Source of the DNA: Hofstenia miamia
Lineage: Eukaryota > Xenacoelomorpha > Acoela
Direction: 5' to 3'
DNA: 64,000 nt
Assembly (NCBI GenBank): GCA_004352715.1
Contig: SCFE01000027.1
Span: 339,653-403,652, forward strand
A program made the position numbers and the translations under genes. The notes below the pieces were generated by a model that saw only the letters and a program-made list of their open reading frames with translations, was not told the origin of the DNA and searched no databases. Positions 44,490 through 56,700 of this stretch are shown piece after piece (position 1 is the stretch's first letter; every line of letters starts with the position of its first letter).

Positions 44490-47400
44490 ATGCAACGATC
44501 ACATCAGGAAAGAGAATCAATTTTGTCGTGGATTAAAGATCAAACTTATCAGGACACGGTGAAGCATGCTAAATTAGTTGACGAAATAAAAATCAATGAC
44601 TCGGGGTTTTATAATTTGATTATACGTGCAAAAGCTGCGAGCAAATGGTTAGACACTATGGGCAAAAATCGAGCTAGCAAAAGACTTTTAAGAAAAATGA
44701 AGAGCGAAATGAAAAATTACGTTAGGTAAAGCTTTTTGCATGCAAAATCTACGGAACTGCGTTGCAATTATACATACAGCAGTAAGTCAATAAGTGATAA
44801 ATTTTAGATTGCTATGCAATAATAACTCAAAGCTTTCATTTATAGGGAATATAGTTTAATATTAAACCGCCCAGAAATTTCCTAAAGTCTTCTATTGTTC
44901 TAGAAAAAAGACTTAAATGCCATAACTCAAGAACTAATAAAATAACCAAAATCTGAAAAATAGAGTACTCTCTCTTCTTTTGTTTTGGCTCTTAATCCAA
45001 CACCTCTGCCTTTGCCTCAATGAGTTTGGGAGGTTTTTTGTTGCTTCCAAGGCTCGAAACCTTATATTATTTATTGTTAACATGAACCTTAGAGTTCCTG
45101 AATTCCAAAACATGGATATGGGAAGTGGAAAAATTTTGAAAAAATCGGCATTTTTATTGAAAAATCGTGTAAATTTTCAAACGTGTCAGGCAATATTCCA
45201 AGATTTCCCAATTTCTTAGAAAACGATCCTATCTTGCTGACAGAACTGAGTTAGTCGTGTTTTCTGATGTACGCCCTGCACCACAAGGTTCGATTCTTGG
45301 CCCACTTTTCTTCACGATAATCATCATTGATTTTACATTTCCCACTCTAATGCTGATTGTTTGCTATATGCTGCGGACACTTGCATTTCTCTTTTGTTCC
45401 GAATAGCATACGGTCATGCACCATTCAGGCGGAACTCTGGTCATCAAATAATAGGCCTCCATTCATTATCTTTAAAATTGAAGCTCTTCATTTTTGTTCT
45501 CCTGAAATCTTCATATCACCTGTTTTCTATCTATACCATACTCCAAATCCCTTTATCCCAAATGTCCGCGATCGTTCCTGGTGTAGTAACTTCCTCCTCA
45601 CTTTCATGGTCAAAACATGTTTCATTAAAAACTAAGTTCTCCTCTACCTTCTGTTTCCTTATGTCATCAAAGTCGAGTTCACTTCATTCTTCTTCTAAAT
45701 TTATTCTTCTTTAAATCATGTGCTTCCACTCTCGATTATAATTCTCAATGCTGGGATCTATATCCCTCTTTTTTATTACACTTGACTGTATTTTACATAG
45801 CGATCTTTGTTGGATCTTCTTTTCCAATCAAACTCGCCTAAAATTTCTTCTTAAGACAAAACTTTTACTAATTTCCCTGTACCTCAAGTTTCTTGATATC
45901 ACTTTTCTCAACAAATTACTTATTGGCATTTACGACTTCGATTTTTTTAGATTCTCTTAAATTATCTAATCCTGTATGCAATTCGTGTTCCTCCGCAAAT
46001 GTCATTTTTCATCTTCCTCGCATTCATAGAGCAACTTGTTCTCATAATTGTTCTTCATACATAACAATGATGGGAACAAGTCCATTTTTATTAGGTCAAG
46101 TAAAAAACTTCTACTTGTATTTTATAGAGACAATTTTCATCAATTTGTTCAGAACCCAGAAAATTTTTACTTTCGTGTCTAAAATTTGATGTGTAGGATT
46201 CTGTGATTGCCTTTAAAATGATCAATTGGCATTTTGGGGAATGATATGCACGTCAATTATACATGTAGAATGAGATTCACAGATTCTTTTTCGAATGTAT
46301 TTGTTGGGTTTTGAACTAAAATATCTGGGCCTAAAAGTAGTGATGGTTCCACTATTCATAACATTCAACATTACGAGCTAGCACTAATTTTAATATTTTT
46401 CTTTAAAAATATATAGAAATGATAGACAGATATTTGAAAATCAAAATTAGAAAACAGTAATGTTGCGAGAGTCAGTGAAGAGCAGTAAGCAAAACTGTGA
46501 GATATGATGGAATTAATTCCTGAAACTAATGTTCTTGGCATTGTTACAATGAAATCTGGAAGAGCTTGTCCAACATCTCCCCAAAATTCAAAAAACAAAT
46601 GTGTAGGGGAGGTCGTCTTCCTGCCCCCTAAGTACATCCCTGCAATGATATAAAAATATAAAATTCTACTGAATAAATATTCAATTTAAATGATATACTG
46701 TACAACGAAATTGGCTTTGTTTTGGTTTCATTTCTACTTCATTTTTGTAGTTTAAGTCCTTGGAACCTATCAAATTCACTGTTCCTCTATTTCTTACTTT
46801 GAATTGGTTAGAATTTTTAACAAATTTTATTCTCTAAAATTCGCAAATTTTTCAGGTCCGAAAATATATGGTTCTGTTATTGATCATGTACCCGACCTTA
46901 TTTTCTAATCATATGGTCCTATGGTCCTCCACAGCAAAATGTTTATTTGGTTTAAATGGCAAAAATGGTCGCAGCCTAATGTTCTCCGTCCCACTGAAAT
47001 AATTAATCCCAGTTCTATGGACTGAATGATCCAGTAAGACACTAGATTTAGCTCTGCAAAATTGTAAAATGATTCACAAGTTGACAGCTATTGTACATGC
47101 CACATCTTAAAGGCGAAGGGTTTTCAATTTGCTATTAATAGGGATGTAATTTTTCACACAGGTGCAATCTAATTCTTAGTGTTATATAGATATCATTTTC
47201 CAAACACGTTCTAAAATGTATTTCAAAATGAATTAATTCAATTGCGTAATTCTTATAATCAAATATTATAATGGTATATTACAAACTACTGAAAATTATC
47301 TCTTAAAGAAAAATTGTTGCTCCCAGGCCATAGCAATTTATGCGACACGCCAAGACTAGATATTTATATGTTTATTAATGGTAATGCGAAAACCCCCTGG

Positions 47401-50400
47401 ACAATAAAACTAAAAGCAAAATCTTCATGTAGAAATAAAATTTCTTAATTTAATACTTGTAATTTTCCTCTCAATAATGTAGTCAAATACATTCTATTTT
47501 TTAAATATTCTTAGAAATTGTCGAGGGCTTTTGCTCCGATTATGGCCACTCACTTGGTCCCCAAGTAAGAATTCCTGCGTACACCCATGCATGTAACCAA
47601 AGCCTATAATAATCTTGGCCTAGCGATTTGCAGTAATATGAAAGAAAATGGGGCAGAAAATTTACTTCACTACCGGCCAGCATTTGATGCCAGGGGCGTA
47701 CCCAGGATTTTCTGACGGGGGACATCATTGTTATTCCCTAATGCGCCAAAATTTTTGAAAATATTGAGAAAATAGACCCTAAAAAATGCATTTCACGACC
47801 CTAGTTTTTAAATTTTTCAATTTTTTAAGTAAAATTTTTTGATTTATCCTGTCAAAACTAAATTTGGAAACCTGACGGGGGGACATTCCACCATGTCCCC
47901 CCTGGGTACGCCACTGTTTGATGCAACAAGATAATTTAAGTAAACAAATCAAAGAATTTGCTATTTTAAGCATTCAAATGATTTTAAACATTTAGTTTTT
48001 TTGATAATCGTAAAATCAATAATTACATTCGCTTCGAAGCAAACAATGGGCTCACCAAAATTTGAGAGCTTTACAAATAATGATTCAAGAAAGTTGGAAA
48101 TATCACAGATTTGCTCAGGCGTAGACTCAGTGGCGTCAAACCACTTAAAAATTATTAACCAATCCAGCTTTGGAATTTCATTAATTTTTATGAGTTTCTG
48201 AAAAAAATTTTAAACATTCATAACTCATGAAGGCATCCCAGGTTCCATTATGGCGTGACTTTGCGCGATTTCTTCAACCCTGATGCGATACCTCTGATTC
48301 AACTAGTTTTCCTATACATTTAAGGAAGCTGTTAAGTTTAAAGTTCCTCCAATTATCTAAATGNNNNNNNNNNNNNNNNNNNNNCAAAATTTGAGAGCTT
48401 TACAAATAATGATTCAAGAAAGTTGGAAATATCACAGATTTGCTCAGGCGTAGACTCAGTGGCGTCAAACCACTTAAAAATTATTAACCAATCCAGCTTT
48501 GGAATTTCATTAATTTTTATGAGTTTCTGAAAAAAATTTTAAACATTCATAACTCATGAAGGCATCCCAGGTTCCATTATGGCGTGACTTTGCGCGATTT
48601 CTTCAACCCTGATGCGATACCTCTGATTCAACTAGTTTTCCTATACATTTAAGGAAGCTGTTAAGTTTAAAGTTCCTCCAATTATCTAAATGATAGGTGT
48701 AAAGTGTATTTAAGTCTTTTTTAAAAATAGAAATTTTCAACATTAAATATTTTTAAGTACTTCAGACACAGGAATATGCCTCAGTATAAATTTTAGACAG
48801 TACGTTCCTGCACATTCAACAATAGTTGTGTAAATGTAAAAGGACACCATTTTTATTTTAGATTAAATTGCCAGTATTTTTTTTTAAAATCTGAAAAAAA
48901 GCAACACAATAGAGAAGTGCCTCTTCTTTCATATACGTTTTGAAACTATTTTGTCTGAACTATTTTAGGTATCCTGATCACTAAACTTTTGCAGGGCGGT
49001 CATTAATTGGGCTTGAGCAGTCTAACAGTGGAAGAAAATGTTTGGGGTTAACTGACACACTATGGGATTCAAAAATCATAATGATCTAAGTCTAAATTAT
49101 AGGGAATAATTTTGATGAATTTTAAGAAGTCGGAATTTTAATCATAAAATAATTTGTGTTTTCAAATACATCATATAATGCAATTTTGTACGTAGTTGCA
49201 CACTCACCAACAATTTGCAAATTTGGAGAAAAGTGTTTGAAAATTTGGAAAAATGGTTTGTCCTTCTAAAAAGCCCACAGGCTGATTAGGGATAACCACT
49301 AGGTGATTTTTTGAAAAATGCTTAGACTGATGATTTTTTTCAGTTACGAACATTTCTTTTTAATCTAGTTCAGTTTTCATATTTAACCTTTCCTTCAATA
49401 ATAGTTTGTTGTTCAAGCTAGTTGTAATCAGTTTAAACTTCAACTTAAAAATATATAAAATATTCTTTCAAAACTCCAAACAAAAATTATTGCAAAGAAG
49501 TAGTATTCAATGTGAAATCTAGCAAAAAATTCTGCTTGCACCACTATACTAAATTTGCCATAAGCTTCACGTTTTGATAAGGTCAAGAAAAAGATAATAA
49601 ATATTTGTAAATAATTATTTGAATAAAAATTATAGTCCTCTGCAACAGTTGTTTTGAGTCAAAATATTACCGAATTAATGAAAGTTTAACATTCATACAT
49701 TCTAAAATATTTTTGGTTTAACTTTATTATTCAAGATTGAAGTTTTAGCATATGAGCAAGCTCCCTTTTAGAAAAATACACTTGCTTGATTTGATTATGA
49801 AAATTGTCTTGTGTTCCAAAATTTAAACTATTTTGGTAAGATATTTTCGACATTTATTGGTCTTGTCTGGCTTTGCTGAAATACCTCAAAATTTCAGTTT
49901 GCAAATACCTTTTACTTTGTTATAAAAAGAAATATAGAAGAATTATATTTATTTTAAGCATTGATGTATGAAATTCTAGCAAATTATTGCTCTGAAATCT
50001 CATTTGTGATTACTAACATATAATAATCTGGACGTTTTTTTAAAGGACTATAATTATAATAAAATTTGCGTAGCAATTCATTTTATAATTTACTAAAAGC
50101 ATTGCAAATTTTAAAAAAAAAACAGTTAAAATGTTGATAACATCAGATTAAAAAATTTAAGTTTGACGCCACTAGGCAGACGTCTTCGAGTATCAGAAGA
50201 ATATAAACAAACATCAATTGATTTTCGCAGTTGAAAATCATATTCCCAGGCTGAATGCAGTCCTTCAAAATAATGGAGGCAATTTAGAAGACTTAATGTA
50301 GTGGACACTAAATCCAAGTATGTTTTTTTTTCAAAAAATGTCCCTACTTCTAAATACATATTTGTTTGTTAACCAAAATTGCACTTTATAGCCTACCTGT

Positions 50401-53400
50401 ACTTCTTTCTTTGTAAAGCTCGCGAACTTGTTTAGTGAACCCTTGTTGTTTGTTTCGAAGTAAATGTACAGTAGTTATTGTAGGAGCACAAAAGTGAGAG
50501 AATTTTGTGATTTTTTTTATCTTAGATACTTGGACAAAATTTAAACCAATTCTCTAGTTGCAATAGCATTTTATTGCTTCATTTCGTTTTTGGTACTGCA
50601 AATCGCCAGGCTCTTGATGCAACATAAAATTTAAATAGAGCACAGTCTTGCTAAAATTTAAATTTAAATGTTAATGAATGTCGAAATTCCAATCAAACCC
50701 TCCTAAGTGCGTGTCGAACCCTTACCGTAGGTTATAGTGCTCGCTTCGGGCCTGGTTTTGCATGCATTTATTGAAATCCTTTGAATGTTTTAATATCAGT
50801 ATAAGAGTACATTGTACTCTATCAATATGCGATGTGTGCTATGTAAGTGGTTTGCTAGTTATATTCTGTAAATTTTGTAAATTATGATATTGAAAAATTG
50901 AGAAACTTAGCTACGAAATGTATTCACACAAATATTTTGTTTTAGTTCTTGAATTTTCATGCAAAGCGTTTCTTTGTAAGTTATTTTGTTTTATAATTTT
51001 ACAAAATGTCAACCAAATTTTTCAATGCTTCATTTGAATCAAGATTGCAATTTGCTTAAATTTTCTTAGCTCTGCTTGTCTCTCACTAGAATATAAATGA
51101 ATTTGAATAATTTTAGATATAATAACTACTATTCAGTGAAATTATTAACTGCAATAAACTTTTTAGTGAAAAAGAAGACAAAGCCTTTCTTCAAGATGTC
51201 AAAAAGCAGATTATTCGAAAAGAAATTTCAGTCATACCTGACGCACAGAGAGCTGTATGTTTTGTTTCTTTTGGAATTAGCTTTATCATGTATATCCGCT
51301 TGCTCTTTAGCATCCGAAATTAAATTTTATAACAGTAAAGCAGGTTCCACCAGTATATTCAACTTTTTGACAAGAGATCATTCTTGGGATTGACTATATT
51401 TGGGTAAAAGTGTAAGGTAGATATCCCTATCAAATTATAATTTTTAACCATAGTTATAGTTGGAATAGACATGCACATGTAAAGAAGCAAGTGTGGCCAC
51501 ATTGAAAGTATGCAGTAGAAAAAGAAAGCTAAACAATACAGACGTTGCTTTGAAAAATGTGTTGAATACTAAATAGTATTTACATTTTGAAGGAATGAAT
51601 TGAGATGAAATTTATTGTTGTTTGATATATGGTTCTGGAATATAAGAGTTATTTTATATTTTAGGAAATAGCAAAGAGTCTTGATAAATTAGCAACTGAT
51701 TTTAACTCAATGAAAAACATTACTGGACAAAGTAATGCAGAAGATATCTTGCTACATTATCAAAGGATGGATTTAAGTAATCTCGCTAAGCAAGAATATA
51801 TTGTTCATCAAACTTCAGAGAATGAGAAACTTTTGAAGAAAATTAATTTATTAAAACTGACCCATGAAAAGCTGCTAGCAGAACACTCCCAACAAGAATT
51901 AAGCACACAAGAAAGTGTTCAGAATCTGAGAAAATCAATTCATTTTAAATTAGCGAATAATCAGCAGCTATCACAGAAGATACAGGTCTTGGAAAGTTAT
52001 GTCAAAGAAGTACGAGAATGCATTTTACGATGCCTGGAAATTTGTAACGTAATTGTTTTAATAATATTCTACAAAATGTTGTTTTCTAAATAAAAGTTAA
52101 TATTTCTATGCAATCAAGATTGCTTTGAAATTTAATCATTTTAAGTTTATAAAGTTTTTCAATTACCTTCTTTTTCGCTATTGCGAACTTTCACCGTTTA
52201 AAATAGTATACATGCATCCATGTCACTGTTCTCAAGGATTCAAACTAAAACAAATACCTGACTTTTCTCACGAAAATGTGATATCCATTAAAATATTTGT
52301 TTGTTTAAACTTCAAATATATAACTAACATTCCCTATTAAAAAATTTCTTTAATTTGTTTAAGCTTACTTTGTCAAACAATCCATTGAAATAGAATATAG
52401 AGAGATTTTACTGTATATATATATATNNNNNNNNNNNNNNNNNNNNNNCTATTAAAAAATTTCTTTAATTTGTTTAAGCTTACTTTGTCAAACAATCCAT
52501 TGAAATAGAATATAGAGAGATTTTACTGTATGTATATATATATATATATATATATAAATTTGTATAATCTAATCTTGAGAAATCCCCTTATTCACAGTTT
52601 GCAGATTCCAAATAACTTTCTAAGCTAATATTTAGGTTACATTTAAGAGTAAACAAGAAGAACAGCCTAGAGATGAATTACCTTTACATGAACTTTATAA
52701 GTTATTAGCAGTTATTGAAGAAAGAATAATTCAAATACAATCCGTAAGATCTTTTTCTGAATACAGACTACAAGAAAGTAGCAAGGAAGATGATGAAACG
52801 ATTTATTGGCATGTACAATCGAAAAAGGAAAAGGCCGAAATTGAGGATGTGAAACCGCCAGGTAGCTTTAAGAAATTCATTATTACTAACAAAATGCGGG
52901 ATTATGTATCTTCTGAACTTAGAATAGCTTGAATATTTTATACTAAAGATCAGCAGGGTTGGATCTGAATTGATTATAATTTTGCATTAGTCAAAGTCGT
53001 GTCCTATGCTATATTTGGCAAGGTAGCAGTTCTTTGCTTTTTGGTGTAATATAATTGCTTAATCCTTGTACAAAATTGAAACGAAGGCTCTTCATTTGAA
53101 AGGCCTTTTAACCTGAGCTTAATTACATTTTAATTCGCATGCATTCAAATATTGATGTATATAATAGTTTCTATATTTCAATGCAAAAGTTTTATTACTT
53201 GAATGCTATATTTAGACTTTATTTCCTTTGAAGCAATGGGGAATTTAGAGGAGTGCATTATTCCAATAGCAGCTTTACGCAGAAATATTTTGGAGAAAAT
53301 TCAAGCCCAAGAAAACATTGAAAAATTGCAAAGCACCCAGAAGGGTTCTCCAGTCATCGATAGTATATTATTTAAGCAGAAATTCAACCCAGGCAGAAGC

Positions 53401-53427
53401 GTTTTTCATAGAAATAGGAAATTGTGA
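44490..53427 (+). CDS. Five-exon coiled-coil protein gene, 368 residues; possibly outer-dynein-arm docking-like
   Basis: Exons: 44490-44725 (donor AG|GTAAAG), 51167-51254 (TTTTTAG acceptor, GTATGT donor), 51665-52009 (GTACGA donor), 52636-52861 (GTAGCT donor), 53216-53427 (TATTTAG acceptor, stop TGA). Leftover bases agree at every junction and the total is 1107 nt, exactly 369 codons. The product is hydrophilic and largely helical: a basic N-terminus (RASKRLLRKMKSEMKNYV), a long coiled coil in exon 3 (ENEKLLKKINLLKLTHEKLL, then LANNQQLSQKIQVLESYV) and a C-terminus ending NPGRSVFHRNRKL. The segment DFNSMKNITGQSNAEDILLH resembles the F-x-x-(I/M)-K-x-x-TG-x-S motif of CCDC63/CCDC114/CCDC151-type axonemal docking proteins; that is a tentative inference and the protein is shorter than those. 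Intron 1 (6.4 kb) carries a LINE relic and an hAT MITE; intron 3 carries a gap. AATAAA follows at 53461. Exon 1 is joined by phase only, so extra exons in intron 1 are possible. Confidence 0.68.
45222..46190 (+). pseudogene. LINE reverse transcriptase relic inside intron 1
   Basis: RSYLADRTELVVFSD, then APQGSILGPLFFTI (the G-(V/A)-PQGSxLGP block), then LLYAADTCISLLF (a decayed LYADDT box), then PGVVTSSSLSWSKHV, and finally LSNPVCNSCSSANVIFHLPR, resembling the Cys/His-containing C-terminus of several LINE clades. At least three frame changes. The RT order is clear and the copy is old. Confidence 0.75.
47523..47589. mobile_element. Possible half-copy relic of hAT MITE family A
   Basis: The stretch ends TTCCTGCGTACACCCATG, resembling the family A right end (CCTGCGTACGCCCCTG), after a GGGCTTTTGCTCCGATTATG stretch comparable to its interior. 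It lies 100 bp from the complete copy at 47691. Only one end is recognisable. Confidence 0.4.
47691..47916. mobile_element. hAT-type MITE, family A, 226 bp
   Basis: Ends CAGGGGCGTACCCAGGATTT and GTACGCCACTG, flanked by exact 8-bp duplications TTTGATGC (47683-47690 and 47917-47924). The interior aligns with 2484-2725 (GACGGGGGACATCATTGTTA, ATTGAGAAAATAGACCCTAA). It lies in intron 1 of the coiled-coil gene. Confidence 0.93.
48056..48363. repeat. Direct duplication flanking a 21-N gap, first copy
   Basis: 308 bp (CAAAATTTGAGAGC to TTATCTAAATG), repeated at 48385-48692; an apparent unmerged assembly overlap inside intron 1. Confidence 0.9.
48364..48384. other. Assembly gap (21 N)
   Basis: Short gap between identical flanks. 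Confidence 0.99.
48385..48692. repeat. Direct duplication flanking a 21-N gap, second copy
   Basis: Copy of 48056-48363 with no difference seen. Confidence 0.9.
48693..51166. other. 3' part of intron 1 of the coiled-coil gene
   Basis: AT-rich; no exon or mobile element was recognised. The branch and polypyrimidine region lies at its end before the acceptor at 51166. Confidence 0.4.
52334..52426. repeat. Direct duplication flanking a 22-N gap, first copy, in intron 3
   Basis: CTATTAAAAAATTTC to a (TA)n tract, repeated after the gap at 52449-52541 with one visible change near the TA tract. Confidence 0.88.
52427..52448. other. Assembly gap (22 N) in intron 3
   Basis: Short gap at a (TA)n tract between repeated flanks; does not touch an exon. 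Confidence 0.99.
52449..52541. repeat. Direct duplication flanking a 22-N gap, second copy
   Basis: Copy of 52334-52426. Confidence 0.88.
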
Positions 53428-53460
53428 TTTAATTTTATTTTTTATTTTAAAATAGTGCCT

Positions 53461-53466
53461 AATAAA
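53461..53466 (+). promoter_or_regulatory. Polyadenylation signal of the coiled-coil gene
   Basis: AATAAA 33 bases after the stop codon, with two overlapping further AATAA(A/T) copies. Confidence 0.6.
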
Positions 53467-53895
53467 TAATAAATAAGTATTTCTATTGAATGTCGTAATC
53501 GGGGCGGCACATGATAGTTGCATGGCTTCCACTGAAACTATCATTCAGGAAATTCAAATTTGCTTTTACAGCAGTTTTTCAATTTAACTCTGTGGTGAGA
53601 AGCTATTTACAATGCGTGGCTTTTCCATTATAGGTTAATAATAAAACTGAGTACAGTTTTAAACAAATGCAAGAAAATCTTTTCCGTTTGAAGGGGGATA
53701 ATCATGCAGTCTACTCTGCTCTGACTGAAAATACAGGTGTGGCAGTCAAACCCTCTGTTTAATATTAAAAAAGAGACCGGAAAATTATTTATTGGGAAGT
53801 TTTTATTTATCATGAAAATTCCATACATGGAAGTTATACATGATACAAAAAACATTAAGTTTTGAATAAAATCTCTGTAAAATGGTTACAATGAT

Positions 53896-54185
53896 TTAGT
53901 ACACAGGACGTTGGTTTAATACGGAAATTCTTTCTGACACTAGCAAAATCGTCGGTGTAATTCCATAAATTTCCGTTTGAATTCTCTTCTTCAATGCCTG
54001 TATTGTTGCTGGGTTAATTAGAAAAATGTTCGATTTCAAATATCCCCCAAAAAAGCAATCACATGAGCTAAGGTCAGGTGTAAAGTGGAGGCAATGAATA
54101 TCCCCATCATTGCTAATGCGACTGTTTGGGAATATTCCTACACTGATATTCTTGCTGTATAGCTAATAGCATCTTCCTGTTGGAA
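53896..54185 (-). pseudogene. Mariner/Tc1-superfamily transposase relic
   Basis: On the minus strand: FQQEDAISYTAR corresponds to the FQQDGAxxHTAR block with the second catalytic acidic residue (here damaged). Then RISNDGDIHCLHFTPDLSSC corresponds to the R-x-GDIxWPPRSPDLxPxD block, followed by CFFGGYLKSNIF and ATIQALKKRIQTEIYGITPT. One frameshift lies near 54150. The N-terminal half is absent. This is a different lineage from the PYSPD relic in the inverted-repeat arms. Confidence 0.82.
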
Positions 54186-54229
54186 TTTTTTTTGTCATTA
54201 GAGGGAAAACATTGAAATTTAAAAATGTT

Positions 54230-54854
54230 AAAGGAAAGCAGCATGTGGATACATAAATGAAAATAATCATCTTCATCCCTAATCCACAGTTGTGAATCAA
54301 AATGCCCTCAAAATAATGGTCATATATATATATATATTCATGTTTTTATTTTTCAATTGATTAAATATACTTTAGCAATAAATATTGTTGGTGAACAGTT
54401 TTTAATGTCTAAAGGGGGGGCAATATCAGCTATCCAGCATTACAAATTTTATATTTGTATATAGGCTTCGAAAGATAATCCTACAAATTGGAATAAATGA
54501 GAAACGATAAATTTAGGTTTAGAGCCACTTAGGTTTTAAGCAAAGAAGTATTATTATTTTCTATTTTTTTTGCAAACATTACGTTCTCATATAAAAATTC
54601 AAAACAAGCTGTAACTGCTGAAAAATTGAAGTGGCAAATGAATATGTGCTTAGGGTTATTAGCCAAATTGCTCGGCTTGGCTTGTGTCGTTAGAAGCTCG
54701 GCTGTTTGGCAAACCTGCTCTATATGCGTTAGGGACACACAAACTATTCTGTTTGGGACAATATTTTATGTTAAATAGGTTATTACAATTTATGGTGTAG
54801 GAAATTCTTGCATTTAATAATATAAAATATAATATTCAGACAACCGAAAGCTTA
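54230..54854. other. AT-rich noncoding stretch
   Basis: Holds a short (TA)n tract near 54325 and a CGAGC/GCTCGG motif pair near 54660-54705, possibly an hAT-like end, with no second end found. Confidence 0.4.
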
Positions 54855-55060
54855 CTAAATACGCAGAATCATATTCAGCTGCTTCATACCACTATCAGTG
54901 GAAGCTTTAGGAGGATGGTCATCAATTGCTACCAAAGTATTCTCCAAGATGTCTTTTATGTCTTCTGTCAGAAGTGCCTCTTGTGATCTAAATACGATTT
55001 CTACATATTTTTTCCAGCAATTGTCAGTAATTTTACAGCACAGAAATGCCACACTTCTTT
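54855..55060 (-). CDS. Candidate terminal exon, unidentified
   Basis: A minus-strand frame begins after an AAAAG acceptor-like site and encodes SVAFLCCKITDNCWKKYVEI, then VFRSQEALLTEDIKDILENT, then LVAIDDHPPKAS, ending ...ILRI at TAG 54855. The residue mix is protein-like with no internal stop. The acceptor lacks a strong pyrimidine tract and no AATAAA is close downstream, so a pseudogene fragment is possible. Family not recognised. Confidence 0.35.
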
Positions 55061-55080
55061 TATCAAGATATGGTGGTTAG

Positions 55081-56612
55081 GGTTCAAGTAATTCATGTCT
55101 AATCTGTGACATCTGGATCACAAACTCATTAAATAGTGTTATCATCAGCATTTCAACCATTGCACAAGTTTTTCAGTATCAATCACCCAAAAAAATAATG
55201 ATTGTAATGTTAATTTTATATGTATTGATTTTTGTTCTTTTAAAAAAAAATTTTATATTTGGTGATTCTTAAATATTCTGTTTTGTAATGATAATTTTGT
55301 AAAACTGTCATTTGTAATGTTAATTTTATATGTAGATTATATTTTACACTTGCATTAAATAAAACAATTTTGGAGAGTAATGGGCCTTGTTTTGAATTAC
55401 CAAAAATCTGTAGGACGGAAGTTGACATTTCTCAACAATAATTTATTATCAAATTTCTTTAAAAAAAATTTTATCACACGCATATGAAAAATACTTACCA
55501 CACTATCTCTGACAACTTAACCATGCCTAAATTTGATAGATTTCAGTGTTTTTCTTCACAATATGGCATTAAAAATAGTAAATTTCCTGTGGAACGCAAA
55601 CTGTAGGACGTATTATTATCAATAGTGAAAATATTGCAGAAAGATATTTGAACATTTTTCCTAGCTTATCTTGGATTAAATGAATATTTTCGCAATAATT
55701 ATGTTCTTATTGTTTTCTGAAATTAATACTTTTAATCATACTAATGTTTAACTTCATTCAAATTGGGGCCTACTAAAATTTGATTTTTGAGCAAAATAGT
55801 GAATTTAATAAAAATTATTTCAATAAACTAAAATACTATTTATAGAACAAAGGGTAGTTATTCCATCATATCTGTAAAACTACATCCCCGCCCTAGAGCT
55901 TTCTGTATTATTGAATTAAAAGTTTTGTATGTATAATCAAAGTTTGATTATTTACCAATTAGCTGTTTTTCTTTCATGTTCTAAAAGATGATTTTCTTTA
56001 ATTTAAGAATTTTGGTGTTGTGCTTAATAATTTAAAAAATAAGATTAAAAATGCTAAGGTCAATGAGGGATTGGAAATAGAAATATGCATCCTGATGAAA
56101 ATGTTAAAAATAATTACCAACTGTCTCATCAGCATAAGTTCTGATTTTTTGCAGACATTCCTTCCGAGAATAAAAGAGAAATAAAAATGTATTTTAGGCA
56201 AAAATAGTCATTGGATGGTGGGAAGATGACTGGAGCGGATAATTCGATATATGGAATGAGCAAAATATTATGTTATCAGAAATGGCAAAAAAGTATCGTA
56301 TTTTTTCAAAAATGATCGTTATTTGTATCGCGATGTTAAAAAATATCAGTTTGGTATCGGCTTAGGTAATTCCTAAGAATTGTGTTATTTTTGCTGTTAA
56401 CTTACTCCTTTTCATAGTTTCATCTCGAAATATATAGTAATATTTACTAGCTGGTATTTGCAAATTTCTAACATTGAAAATCTAAACGTAAACTTTGTGT
56501 TAAACAGCAGCATGAGATATGAACTTTGTTCTGAAAACTGAACATGCATAGATGTTGCTGGAAAGCTCTAATTTATAGCCTTGTTGACTATATCTAATTT
56601 TTAATTAAATCC

Positions 56613-56622
<10 letters not shown>
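55081..56622. other. AT-rich noncoding stretch
   Basis: Nothing supportable; ends in a (TA)n tract at about 56623-56654. Confidence 0.45.
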
Positions 56623-56651
<29 letters not shown>

Positions 56652-56682
56652 GCAATGATCAATAGAATCGAAAACTTTAGAA

Positions 56683-56700
56683 AGTAGTAGTAGTAGTAGT
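56683..56700 (-). repeat. Simple-repeat tail of the LINE, (ACT)n on the minus strand
   Basis: Six AGT units on the plus strand directly after AAGTCTTTT read on the minus strand. Confidence 0.75.

Noticed and set aside
46555-46645. CCCCCTAAGTACATCCCTGC as a transposon end
   Set aside because: Only one end was found and no target duplication.
51097-51393. 98-codon plus-strand frame over exon 2 of the coiled-coil gene
   Set aside because: Another frame of the same region fits splice sites and phases; this frame gives a stop at the junction.
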